Of a stretch of 64,000 nt of DNA, positions 48,708 through 59,791 are shown piece by piece (position 1 is the first letter of the stretch; the number at the start of each line of letters is the position of its first letter). The stretch is from the NCBI GenBank assembly GCA_021229015.1, contig CM037788.1:52903360-52967359 (forward strand). Reading direction: 5' to 3'. Source of the stretch: Solen grandis (Eukaryota; Mollusca; Bivalvia; Adapedonta; Solenidae). A program made the position numbers and the translations under genes. A model generated the notes under the pieces. It made no database searches, was not told the origin of the DNA, and worked only from the letters and a program-made list of their open reading frames with translations.

Positions 48708-51317
48708 TTAATCAGATTCTTTTTTGTTTGGGACATCACAAAGATAGATCTGGTCATCACCAAAATTGATATTGACAAGAACAGAAATTATTTTAGCAAC
48801 ATCTATAACAACTGTAGAGTTCTTAGGCAAACAAACTGCTATATGGGTTACACCAACATTCATAAAATTGTCTGCATCTACAATAGAAGGTTTGTTCTTT
48901 TCATATTCTTGTAGCACAGCCAAAATAACAGAATTACAGGAACAAATATTTTGAGAACAAAAACAAAACTTAGCATAAATATAGTACAGTATGCTACCAA
49001 AGCAAAGTCTATTTGATTCAACATCAAAATATTTTACTGAAAATGTATTTCTCAAAAGCACCCGACTATACTCAGCAGAATGCAAAATCTCTCCGCGTAA
49101 TACAATGCGTTTATATTTGACAAGTCTTGAAGGTTTTTGGCTTATTTCATGAATCACCTTGACAACCTCTGCCAAGTGGACAACCACCTGTGGATGCCCC
49201 TGATAAGATGATTTTACTTGGTTGGTTACTGGAAAGTTTATCAACAAACCTTTTTAAATCTATGTCATCAATCGAAGCTGACATTTTTGAAAAGTTTTGA
49301 AGTATGTTCAAACCACCAAGAATTTGCAACTCAACATTTTGTGTTCCATGGAACAATTGAAGCAAAGTACCATTTGCATCTTCAAAATGAAAACAGGAAT
49401 ATACCCACAAGGGTCCAAGATCTCTCACACATTTTGGCAGATGTAACAATGAGTGAATGTTCAAAGTCATGTATCTTTGGCCATATAGTGTTGAGAATGT
49501 ATACACGAAATATGAAAATAGTTTTTGGGATTCTTCTAAGTCTTTTTCAGAAACGCAGTCAGTGCACAATAAATACACTGCTTGAACAAAACATGCATAG
49601 TGTAAGAAATAGTCAGAAGATAATATATCTTTTAAGATTGGTAAGGAATAGTAGAACAGCCATGATCTAAACTCTGAGGCCTTCCAATATTTAAAATGGT
49701 TTGAAATTGTGCGTGGAATCCTAGTTATGAAAGTTGGTGGTTTTATTTTCATTAAACGTTCATCAAGTAAATCCACAGCATTGAGATACTGAAAATTTCT
49801 CTTTTGACATTGATGGGCTGATCCAAAGAGTAATCAAAGTTTTTGTTATACCAAGTAATATACCATGCATATAATCAATAGCACTGCAGCGGACAAAATC
49901 ATATGAGCAAAACGCCATTAAAAAGGACGGTCCTTTCATTCCATTTACGGTTTTCTTCTGTTCAACTGCATTAATGGCATCAACGCAGCACTGTTCTTTT
50001 GTCCTATCAGCAATTGGAGCAGCAGTGACATCATATGGAAAAACACGAACACTTCCTCCTTTTTCAGTTCTGAATGTTTCTCCTTGGTGAAAACATCTCA
50101 TACAGCTGAATTCCCCATTATACTGGTTGCAATTCATTACCAGACTTTTAGCAGGCAAGTCTGCTGTACCACACAATAGAAAAGCCTTGCACAAATGTTC
50201 ATTACCATTTATATCAATACTGACACCATATGTTTCTAAACTCTTTAAAGAATCCATCAATGGTCTAGTGTATAAACTCATAACAGGCTTTCTGTCTCCG
50301 AACCACAATCCTGCAAGAATCATATTTTCTTTTTTGATTCGCATGTTATACGGTAATTCATTTATAACCAAATAAAAAGGCCATATAGAAAACTTTGAAC
50401 TCTTAAAAACTGGAACACCATCTGTCTTCCAAGTGAAAGATAAATTAAAAGGATCATCTGCGAACAAAGGCCCTCCATTTGCTGAAAATTGTTTGTAAAT
50501 TTCACCATCATAAATATCTTTTATAAATCCATCTTCCCTCTTTCTTTTGAAACGACGGGACAGTATATCTTCAATTCCAGGTTTATTGAAAAAGTTTTTT
50601 AGTTGGGATTCTAGCGAAACTTCTATGAAATATGCCTTTTCTTTTTTTCCTGATAAATTATTATTACATATAGGCTTTGGACAAACTGCGTCATTTTCAG
50701 AAACACTGGTGTGGCATTTGCAGCAATAGTAGTGTTTTTTTAATGGAGAATTCAAACTTGCAAAATATTGTCGAAACATATAAGCTTTTTATACCAGGAT
50801 GAGGTTCTAAGCAGTGCACACCTATTAATGTTAGTAAATCTGCAAGTTGTGAACCACTGATGTTGTGACAAATGACATACATGAGTATGAGTACCATACT
50901 TGTTTGCACAGTCAGACTATGACCTTTGTAAATAGGTTTGCTTGAACTATTTTCAGGTGGAGCGTCTTCGTTTGTTTCTTCTTGATCATCAGATTCTATT
51001 TCCTCATCTCTGTATATTAATTCTTCCCACCTTTTGTCTGTCATAAAATCATCATTTTCCCCAGTTCCATCACTTTCAATGTTTTCCATTAATATTAAGT
51101 CATAAATCTTCTCTTGTGAATGATGTGCTTTTTTTTCAGGTTGTTGAAGTTCCTGATTGTCAATTCCCACATTTATTTCCTCTTCACCACTGACCATTCC
51201 AGATTCTACTACCTCCTCCTAATTAACAAGTTCAAGTTTACGTTTTCTTGGTGCCCTTTCCCCTTTACTGTATGTTGATGGACGAACACGGCCCAGCTTA
51301 TCAACTTTCTTTTCCAT
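48708..51317 (-). pseudogene. TNP2-type (CACTA/EnSpm) transposase relic
   Basis: Minus-strand pieces add up to a nearly full-length transposase. From 51317 a basic N-terminus (RAPRKRKLELVN) runs to an in-frame TAG at 51221-51219, and the same frame continues from 51197 with an acidic stretch and HSLTVQTSMVLILMYVICHN. A frame change near 50780 leads to 50779-49763, with zinc-knuckle-like CKCHTSVSENDAVC, TDGVPVFKSSKFSIWPFYLV, GLWFGDRKP, CxxCF and IDYMHGILLG, all hallmarks of Transposase_21/tnp2. A second frame change at a T4 run near 49795 leads to 49776-49147 (DLLDERLMKIKPP, HWKASE-like KYWKASEFRSWLF, HSLLHLPKCVRDLGPLW, a DUF4218-like region). A third in 49150-49250 leads to the C-terminal part ending at 48708. 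One stop and three frame changes make it inactive as assembled. No CACTA termini were identified. Confidence 0.83.
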
Positions 51318-51552
51318 TTTCTGTAATGAAATAGGAATGTAAATTACTATCAATAAACACATGCATTATATAAATTATTAAAACCCATCATAAACGAATT
51401 TCGTTTTTTTTTAAAGTAAGCAAATATCAGTCTTAATTCAAATCATAAAAAGACGAAGACTAGTACAGCTAGGTTATTCAAGCCTGCACCTGTCATTTTC
51501 AGACCCGTACCAAAATTTACAGGCCCCTTATAAAGTTACAATGATATTTTCA

Positions 51553-52315
51553 TTAAACAAGAGGGCCAAGATGGCCCTAGATCGCTCACCTGAGAAAAGT
51601 ATCATTCATTGCCTGTACAAAACAGATTGCTTTAGAATTAAGATGATGAGGTGAAACAATGTTCAGGAATTTTCTGACCCCATCCACAAAAGATATCATC
51701 ATGACAAACCTTCTGCCAAAGTTTGAAGATGATTGGACCAAAAATGTTGCCCTCAGAGTATAAACAAGATTTTTCTGCCCTCAGAGTATAAACGATTTTT
51801 CTAAGATTTGACCTACTGACCTACATTTCTATCCAGCCCCACCCGTTTTCAAACTGGTTCGAGATATCATCATGACAAACAATCTGACCAAGTTTGAGGA
51901 ATATTGCATCAAAACTGTGGCCTTTAGTGTGTAAACAAGATTTTTCTAAGATTTGACCTATTGACCTACTTTTCGGTCCGGCCCTGTCCATTTTCGAAAG
52001 GGTTCAAGATATTATCAAGACAAACATTCTGACCAAGTTTGAGGAAGATTAGATTAAAACTGTAGCCTCTAGTGTGTAAACATCAAAATTGTTGACGGAC
52101 GACAAGATTTTTCTAAGATTTGACCTCTGACCTACTTTTTGATCCAACCTGACCCATTTTCGAAAGGGATCAAGACAACATTCTGGCCAAGTTTGAGGAA
52201 GATTGGATCAAAATTGTGGCCTCTAGTGTGTAAACATCAAATTGTTGACGGACGACGGCAGACGGACAATCAAGTATCCCAAAAGCTCACCCTGAGCTAT
52301 GCTCAGGTGAGCTAA
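51553..52315 (+). mobile_element. Helitron-like non-autonomous repeat (family H)
   Basis: Starts AACAAGAGGGCCAAGATGGCC, then CGCTCACCTGAG. Interior units repeat (gaccaagtttgagga, ctctagtgtgtaaacatcaa). It ends with gacggacaatcaag, a GAGC-TAT-GCTC hairpin, AGGTGAG and CTAA. It is flanked by a 40-bp direct repeat (51518-51557 and 52321-52360, one mismatch). Confidence 0.62.
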
Positions 52316-52923
52316 TAAAATACAGGCCCCTTATAAAGTTACAATGATATTTTTATTAAATAAAATAACTGTTGCAATCTGCTTATCACTTGTATTTGCA
52401 TTGATTTTTGTCAGGTTGGGCTGTAAGTCTTTGTATGGATAAAATATACATGTCTGTGATTCCAAATCAAGAGGTCAAATGGGCCTGTACACAGTGTTAC
52501 TTTGGAAAATTACAGTCCCAAAACAAACAATATCATACTGTCTGTGCTCTTACGGAAAGAAGCACCACGGAAAAAGTGTGATAGAGTCTGACAGACGGAT
52601 GGACAAACATGATGTAGGATTGATGCCTATGTGCCACCTCTATTTACATTGTGACACAAAAATGCTGGCATTGGGCTTGATATGGCTTAGTCTATGACTG
52701 AATAATGGAAATCATTATATGTGTTTACATTGTGTAAAACTCCATTGTAAGTTTGAGATATTTTATAAATATAAGTGAGGTACATGGCAATCCTGCATGA
52801 ATTTCTGGATTTTAATCACTGTATGGATTTTGTGGTTATGTGTGGTTAAATTTAAGGCATTTTTTGTGCTCTTTCTAAATTTTTCTTGACATGTCAGTGT
52901 ATATTTCTTATGAATAAATTAAA

Positions 52924-52992
52924 GCGGGCGCCATGGTCAAGGTGGTAACATACCTGACTGCGGATCCGCAGGAGGTATGTGGGTTTGAACCC
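52924..52992 (+). repeat. tRNA-like SINE head (third family)
   Basis: A box TGGTCAAGGTGG and B box GGGTTTGAACCCC with a 3-prime sequence unlike families A and B. It lies directly upstream of the Helitron-like copy at 53054. Confidence 0.55.
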
Positions 52993-53053
52993 CATGAACT
53001 TTCCAGGCACTAATTAAGTAATCTCTACTGGAGATCAAGCATAGGCCAATAAA

Positions 53054-53745
53054 AAACAAGAGGGCCATGATGGCCCTGGATCGCTCACCTGGTATCATTA
53101 TGCTATGTAAAATCAAGCGACCCCTGGGGCAGAGCCAATTTTGACCCCAGGGTCATGATTTGAACAAAGTTGGTAAGAATCGACTAGACAATGCTACATA
53201 CCAAATATCTAAACTCTATGCTTTGTGGTGTCTGAGAAAAAGATTTTTCAAATTGTTTTCCTATTAGCCTATGTTAAATCAAGTGACCCCTGGGGCAGGG
53301 CCAATTTTGACCCAGGGTCATAATTTGAACAATCTTGGTAGAGAGTCATAAGACCATGCTATATACCAAATATCTAAACTCGAGGCCTTGTGGTTTCTGA
53401 GAAGAAGATTTTTCAAGTTTTTTTCTATATTAGCCTATGTTAAATCAAGTGACCCCTGGGGCAGGGCCAATTTTGAGAAGAAGATTTTTTAAATTTTCAT
53501 TTTTAAAATCTATTTTTAGCTCCTGTGACCTACCTATTCACCCAATCAAAATAATTTGAACAACTTTGATAGAGGTCATGATAAGGTTGATTCCTGTGAA
53601 GTTTGGTCAAAATCCATCCAGTGGTTTAGGAGGAGAAGTTGTTTAAAGGAAAAGTTGACGCAAGACGCACGCACGGACGGAGGGACGACGGACAAAAGGC
53701 GATCACAAAAGTTCACCATGAGCACGTTGTGCTCAGGTGAGCTAA
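53054..53745 (+). mobile_element. Helitron-like non-autonomous repeat (family H)
   Basis: Starts AACAAGAGGGCCATGATGG and CGCTCACCTGG, has three internal units with caagtgacccctggggcagg, and ends with hairpin GAGCACGTTGTGCTC, AGGTGAG and CTAA. A short inverted repeat (attaagtaatctctactg at 53014 and its mirror at about 53763) lies just outside. Confidence 0.62.
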
Positions 53746-54138
53746 AAATAACCGGAGCGGATCTCAGTAGAGATTACTAATTAAGTACCGTTAATCCCAG
53801 GAACAATCGACATAAAATACTGGTAAAATACCATAAATATTATTGTCTTTTAAGATATTTCCTCAGAAAAATAAAAGCAAAAATAGTTGAGATTGATTGA
53901 GTTCTATCATTTAATCTGTTCTCTCAGTGTAAATGAATTGACAAACAAAAAATGTATAGATCTTGAAAATTCATATTTATGAATATATTGAAGAAAAAAG
54001 TAATTAAGCTTCATTGTTTAAAGAATATAAGCACAGTTGACCTATCATGTCTGAAATGTACATTGGCGCGTATGCATGCAGATCTATTCTTGTGAGAATG
54101 AAGCAAAGCGACGATGACTTCTGATAGTCTTATAGAAT

Positions 54139-55431
54139 CGGTTCATACCCAGGACGATGTGTACCGCTTATGAGGACGATGTGAACCATCGCTTAAGACG
54201 ATGTGAACCAGTTTCTAAAACCACTTTGGTGCTTGTGATTTCAAGTTAAATTATCATTTGTATGTATGATTTATTATATCAGATGATGTTTGTCATGAAT
54301 AGTTATTAGTTTAGCATGGTTTATATGTTATTTTGGACCAAATTTTATTTGATTAATCATATCAAACTAATACCAATTTTACGCAATTGGTGTTAAGACT
54401 GAAAAATAAAAATTTAACGCTTACTTAAATAATCATACCTAATTAATTATAATGATAATAGGGCTGTGTTTTTTAATTCCATTTTAGGGAATCTCATAAT
54501 ACATGCGTTCAAAGTTAGCCGATGTTAATTACACCTGATTAACTCCTGAATATTGTAAGTAATTGGTGCCAAAAACAACACTTAAAAGTATTATCATACA
54601 CACATTACCTCATGTGAGGAAGCCTTCCAGCTGGCTTGCGGTAGGTCGGTGGTTCTACCCGGGTACCTCTGTGTACTCGGGGTCTTCCTCCACCTGTAAT
54701 TAGCTGGACGTCGCTATATGATTGAAATACTATCGCAGCGACGGTAAACTCCAATACAACAACAACAACACACATTACCAATCAATTAAAATAAATCTAA
54801 TAAAGTATTTAAAAAGGTGCCGCTTGTCTTGCTTGTAACATTACATATTGTACATACGACGTACGTTTGGCGGTACATATGACAAAGTTGGATATGTATT
54901 GACATCAGTCAGTTGATTTAATTGTTTTGTTAAATACCCTTATTTTATTTTGGCTCAAATACCTCATTTCATCTTACCGCATTGTACGCCCAAGGTTTTG
55001 ATATCAACGTAATGTGTTTGAAAAGAAAATAATTGGATTGCTGAACAGAACAGAACTTATACAAAGTATACAACATGGAGATATAAAAAGAAATTACAAA
55101 GAGTATTAGCAAACAAAGGTTCCGGTTTTGATAATAAGAAAATTATATGTGTACAACTTGAGTAAGGAAAAGAGATAGGGGATAGAGAGAACAAATTACA
55201 ACATATGTTCATGTTAAACAAGAGAGGGAGTCTTAAGTCCTAAAAGTCTTAAAAAAATCGATCTCATAATATATGGGATGGGGGTTAATCAAAACTCAAA
55301 TAGTTAATTTAACATTAAAAAAGGTATATTTTTCAAAACAATATTAATAAATATCAGGGTTCACATCGTCTCCTCAAAATGGTTCACATGGTCCTGGGTG
55401 CAGGTTCACATCGTCCCGGTTCACATCTTCC
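54139..55431. mobile_element. Inverted-iteron element, copy 1
   Basis: The left end has three copies of GACGATGTGAACC (one with gtacc) and the right end has four of the complement GGTTCACATCGTC (two with single changes). Inner flanks (gtgatttcaagttaaattatcatttg; cttaaaaaaatcgatctcat) match copy 2. A SINE of family B is inserted at 54610-54767. No ORF of note inside. Confidence 0.7.
54610..54767 (+). repeat. SINE family B inside the inverted-iteron element
   Basis: 5-prime truncated copy starting tcatgtgaggaagccttcc, tail (AAC)n. Target duplication ACACACATTACC at 54598-54609 and 54768-54779. Confidence 0.92.
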
Positions 55432-55611
55432 GTCACCCGTCATATAAACTTCAGGAGTGCATGAGAGAAGCAATATGCTTATATTGTAAGCTGTCCGTTA
55501 AAATAAATTTTAATTAAAAACCGTTTGTTTTGTTTGCTTATATTAATTACGTACTCAAGCTGATTGGTTACGAAGTGTTTGTGTACGAATTAAGTGATGT
55601 GAATGAATTAC

Positions 55612-56430
55612 GGACGATGTGAACCTTGGACGATGTGAACCGCCTTCGGTTCGTACCTAGGACGATGTGTACCGCTTATGAGGACGATGTGAACCATCGC
55701 GTAAGACGATGTGAACCAGTTTCTATAACTATTTTGGTGCATGTGATTTCAAGTTTAATTATCATTTGTATGTATGATTAATTAAAGCAGATGATGTTTG
55801 TCATGAATAGTTATTAGTTTAGTATGATTTATATGTTATTTTGACCAAAATTTATTTGATTAAATCATATCAAACTAATACGGAATTTACGCAAATGGTG
55901 TTCAGACTAAAAATTAAGTTTATAATTAATTTCTAAGAGTAGTATTGAGTTGATTAATTATTACCATTAATATTATTAATATTATTTTCATGCTATTTTT
56001 TTTAATATTGACATTTTTTAAGATTCATATGATTTTATATGTTAATATTTCAAGGTTATTTTTTTTTATCGGAATTCTTTTTGGATTATTTTTTTGGATC
56101 ATGTGTACGAAAAATTTATACTTATATTTTATTAAAATGACCCTACACTTACACACTAACAAAACGCTATCACTCTTTCACAATGTAATGTGTTTGATAA
56201 TAAGATAATTGGATTGCTTTATTCTTTAAAGTCTTAAAAATCGATCTCGTACTATATTGGATAGGGGTAAATCAAAACTCAAAAAGTTTATTTAATATTA
56301 AAAAATGTGTATTTTTCAATACAATATTTATAAATATCATGGTTCACATCGTCTCAACAAAATGGTTCACATCGTCCTGGGTGCAGGTTCACATCGTCCC
56401 GGTTCACATCGTCGGAGGTTCACATCGTCC
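55612..56430. mobile_element. Inverted-iteron element, copy 2
   Basis: Five GACGATGTGAACC-type motifs on the left (55613-55715) and five GGTTCACATCGTC on the right (56341-56429), terminal words GGACGATGTGAACC and its complement. It is a shorter, SINE-free version of copy 1, about 180 bp downstream in the same orientation. It ends some 370 bp before exon 1 of the BEN-type gene. Confidence 0.72.
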
Positions 56431-56743
56431 GTCACCCATGTGAATAGCTGGTACTTACGGTTGTCGCTGCAGAAAAATGTCGTCCAGTCGAGCTCCTCTG
56501 CTATATGCAATATATGATACATGAACTCTTGACTTTGAAATCAAGTTCTAACGATAACATTAACAGCAATTCCATGTGACGAGACTAGCAACAAGTAAAA
56601 GATCCGAAGTCAACCGAAATCAGTAGCAGACTGGTTTGTCTTTCTTTTTCCACTCGGAACCCTCGCTCATTTCTACGAAATAGACTATTACGGATACAGC
56701 CGAGTAGTTACGATTGTTCTTTTACATGAACGATAACCATTCA

Positions 56744-56783
56744 AGCGCGCCTAACGGTCAGCAGAAGAATTAAGCGCGCCTAA
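56744..56783 (+). promoter_or_regulatory. Duplicated AAGCGCGCCTAA motif before the BEN-type gene
   Basis: AAGCGCGCCTAA occurs twice, about 28 bp apart, with the second copy ending about 17 bp before the exon 1 ATG. The GCGCGCC core resembles E2F-type sites. The preceding few hundred bases are less repetitive than the surroundings and include a good minus-strand donor (ACC|GTAAGT, about 56458), so this may be a two-way promoter; that is inference. Confidence 0.35.
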
Positions 56784-56799
56784 ATTTAAAATTTTTGAA

Positions 56800-56848
56800 A
56801 TGTCGAGGAGGAAAGTTAGAACGCCTGGGAGATTTTTGAACTCGATAC
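56800..56848 (+). CDS. Probable BEN-domain gene, exon 1
   Basis: The ATG at 56800 opens MSRRKVRTPGRFLNSI, then one extra C before a strong donor (gtgagt). Phase 1 fits the canonical tttcag acceptor before 57902, giving Gln then WYIVKFYDG. An alternative start is ATG 57323 (MSRS, donor gtaagc), but that would need a less usual acceptor two bases further in (tcagag). The upstream 60 bp contain AAGCGCGCCTAA twice. I prefer this start on splice-site quality, without proof. Confidence 0.5.
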
Positions 56849-57529
56849 GTGAGTACCTTTGAATTGAGATATATATATATATACATTTTAATGATGATCC
56901 GCTCAAAAATTTAAGCTGCATTAGGACTGTCACTCAGCACATGACATTGATTGCATGATAACAGATTATATTCATCGAACGGGCATGATCATGCAGGCCA
57001 TGAGTATTACAGGTGTATTATATCATAAATATATATTGACAGATGGATGTACCTTTACTTGAAACTTTTTAAAATAAGCTAGTCTCGTTTAACACCACTG
57101 AACTTATTTTATTTAGTTAAAAATCTCATTAAAAACAACAGGGATCGGCCATTTTGAAATTCCTATATATTCAAAGCACTGAGAGTACTGTTAGAAGCGA
57201 AAGTTAAATCGTGTAAATAATAGTCAATTTACATAATAATATTTTTTTTTAATTTAAATTAATGTTTGTTTGTTTTTTCACAAAATTTCGGGGCCCCAGG
57301 AGATTTCTGGCAAAACTGCAGTATGTCTCGATCCGTAAGCTTCGTCTTTCTTGTTATATGAATTATTGTTATACTTTATAAGCTAAGTTTGGGTGCCTCC
57401 CGGCCATGGTCTGATCAATAATTATAAAATTTTGCTCGATCAACCCCTCACTGCTGTCATGAGTAATTTAAATCTTGGCAGGGTCAATCAGATTTTTCAT
57501 GTAAGGGCCAATCTATTTTAACTGAACCC

Positions 57530-57645
57530 TTGCAGCTGGCTTAATTTATGGTAGGTCAGTGGTTCTAATCTAGCTGTAGTATACTTTGGGTCTTTCTCCA
57601 TGTCCCTGCAATTAATTATTGTCTCTTAAATTTACATAGACTGTT
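57530..57645 (+). repeat. SINE family B fragment
   Basis: Remnant with cagctggcttaatttatggt, aggtcagtggttctaatct and ggtctttctccatgtcc in intron 1 of the BEN-type gene. Confidence 0.5.
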
Positions 57646-57901
57646 TCAGCATCTGTAATATAGCTCTTGTACACACACACAAATTTAATTATGTGAATAA
57701 AGGCATTATGATTGATAATGATATAAAGCAATTAAAATAATTTTGGTTTGTTTTCAGAAATATTGCCTCTTTATTATGTTTTCACACTCACAGTATATAA
57801 ACTTGATATATTTTTATATATATTAAAAGTAATTGCTTTCGAAATTATCAATAGTTATATCAATGCAGATCGACATATATCTTTATGCAACTAAATTTCA
57901 G

Positions 57902-58075
57902 AGTGGTATATTGTCAAATTTTATGATGGCGAGTTCAGTGATCCATTGAAAGCAAGTTCCCTAGAAAATGAAGAGGGTGTCTCGGGTGAAGATATGGTTG
58001 TACAAGTGGGAGATGACTGTTCTGCTCCTTGGGTTGATAATAACATGTATGAGGGCACTGATGTTCATATTGGAG
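57902..58075 (+). CDS. Probable BEN-domain gene, exon 2 (WYIVKFYDG module)
   Basis: 174 nt, phase 1 in and phase 1 out, between acceptor aaatttcag and donor gtatta. It encodes WYIVKFYDGEFSDPLKASSL, then an acidic stretch, VQVGDDCSAPWVDNNMYEG and TDVHIG. The aromatic-rich start and the later W....YEG..VHIG pattern resemble the small N-terminal module that often precedes BEN domains in invertebrate predicted proteins; this is from memory of the family and is not verified. A 69-aa ORF in another frame here is a shadow. Confidence 0.62.
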
Positions 58076-58351
58076 GTATTATATTCATTATTTCAATTTA
58101 CTTATAGATACAAATATGATCAAAGATGTATATATGCATCAAACTCAATGATGATTGTTCATTATAATTTACAATAGCAGTTGAATGCCATTTGTATTTC
58201 TATAATATTTAATCATTGAACAAATAAAATAAGCTATAATATACTGATATATGACTGCTCATAAAATACAGGCACACTATAAAATTCATTGCCCTATTTA
58301 AATACATATTAATATATCTTTTGTTGTAGTAATAACTTTTATGTACTGCAG

Positions 58352-58486
58352 ATACAAAGGAGAGTTGCTATAGATTTAAAAAAGAAAGTGTTAGCGGGAC
58401 AGAAAAGGAGTCCAAATCAACAGCCAGAGCAGGGAAAAAAACCCAGAAGAAACAAGACAAAGAACCAGCAGCTAAAAAACAGAAAG
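58352..58486 (+). CDS. Probable BEN-domain gene, exon 3 (Lys-rich linker)
   Basis: 135 nt between acceptor actgcag and donor gtattg, phase 1 in and out. The frame is open and encodes TKESCYRFKKESVSGTEKES followed by KKTQKKQDKEPAAKKQK, a Lys-rich stretch that could act as a nuclear localisation signal. Phase agreement with both neighbours is the main support. Confidence 0.65.
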
Positions 58487-58873
58487 GTATTGTAATAGTT
58501 TTTGCATCAAAACTTACTGCATCATAATAACTTAGTGATTGTGTTAAGAAGATGATGCTTCATATTGATTTTTATTTGGTCTCTTTTTGTCTGTTTAGTC
58601 ATTGTGATACCCTTGGCGTTGTCATCATAAAATTGAAGTGAAGTCACAAAACTTTAACCTTACCCCATAACTCAGCGACCGGTCCACGGATTCAAATGAA
58701 AGTTATGCATCTTAAGGTTTTTTTTTTGTTTTTTTGTTGTTTTTTTTTACTTAGAAATTCATGCAAAAACTTGAACCTTGCTCATAACTAAAAAACATTA
58801 TAGATTTTTAAATCAACAGCATATTTATGATTACAAACTTTACAAAGATTGATGTCATATTTTTGTATTGTAG

Positions 58874-59791
58874 AAACAGCTCAAGAAAAAAAGGAAACTG
58901 CAAAACTACAGGCAGAAACAGAACTGCTTCATGCAAACCAAATATTTCAAAATATATATAATTCAGTTTCTCCACATTCTCAGCCTCTTTGTCTGCATGT
59001 CACACCCCACTCGCAGCCTGTATCCAAACCTCTATCACCTAGCACTCAGCCTGTCTCCCAACCTGTCACCCCAACTCTCAGCTGTCTCCCAACCTCGCAC
59101 ACCCCACTCTCAGCCTGTCTACCAACCTATTTCACCCTGCTCCCAGTCTATCTCCCAACATGTCACTCCCAACTCTCAGTCTGTCTCCCAACCTCGCACA
59201 CCCCACTCTCAGCCTGTCTACCAACCTATTTCACCCTGCTCTCAGTCTGTCTCCCAACCTTCCACATCCCAATCTCAGCCTGTCTCCAAACCTGTCACAA
59301 CACCAGCCAATCTCCCAACCTCCACACACTCTCAGCCTGTCTCCCAACCCTCACACCCCCAATCTCAGCCTGTCTCCCGACCTGTTTCACAAACTGTTTC
59401 ACCCCACTCTCAGCCTGTTTCACAACCTCTCACATCCTGCTTTCAACCTGTTTCAGGACCTGTTTCACCCCACTTTCAGCCTGTCTTACAACCTCACATC
59501 CTGCCTCAACCTTTTTCAGAACCTGTTTCACCCCACTCTCCCCACCCTGCTCTCAACCTGTTTCACAACCTGTTACATTACAATTCTCCTCTGAATCTGC
59601 TGCCTGTGAATTCTCTCCTACTATGTCAGCCTCTAATTTAGAAGCTCCACCTCAATCTTTTCCTCACTCACTCATAGCATTTGAGGACTGTTGAAACTGC
59701 GTGCTCAAAGATGAGCAAATAGCAAATTTGCAAAGCTATATAAAGAAACTGGAGAGTGATGTTGAATTCTGGAAAAGACAACAAAACAATG
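58874..59791 (+). CDS. Probable BEN-domain gene, exon 4 (Ser/Gln/Pro repeat, internal TGA)
   Basis: 918 nt between acceptor attgtag and donor gtatga; phase 1 in and out. It starts with helix-forming ETAQEKKETAKLQAETELLH, then a minisatellite-coded region of ~30-bp units encoding SQPVSQPVTP-like peptides. In the phase-correct frame the peptide switches near 59070 to LSACLPTSHTPLS-type repeats and returns to CSQPVSQPV near 59545; the SQPV reading lies in another frame in between. The frame is open except for a TGA at 59692-59694 (codon 393 of the model). After it the same frame reads NCVLKDEQIANLQSYIKKLE, a coiled coil. As assembled the product would be 392 residues and lack the BEN domain. Confidence 0.6.

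Noticed and set aside
59692..59694. TGA as selenocysteine
   Set aside because: BEN-type proteins are not known selenoproteins and I cannot identify a SECIS element; nonsense or error is simpler.
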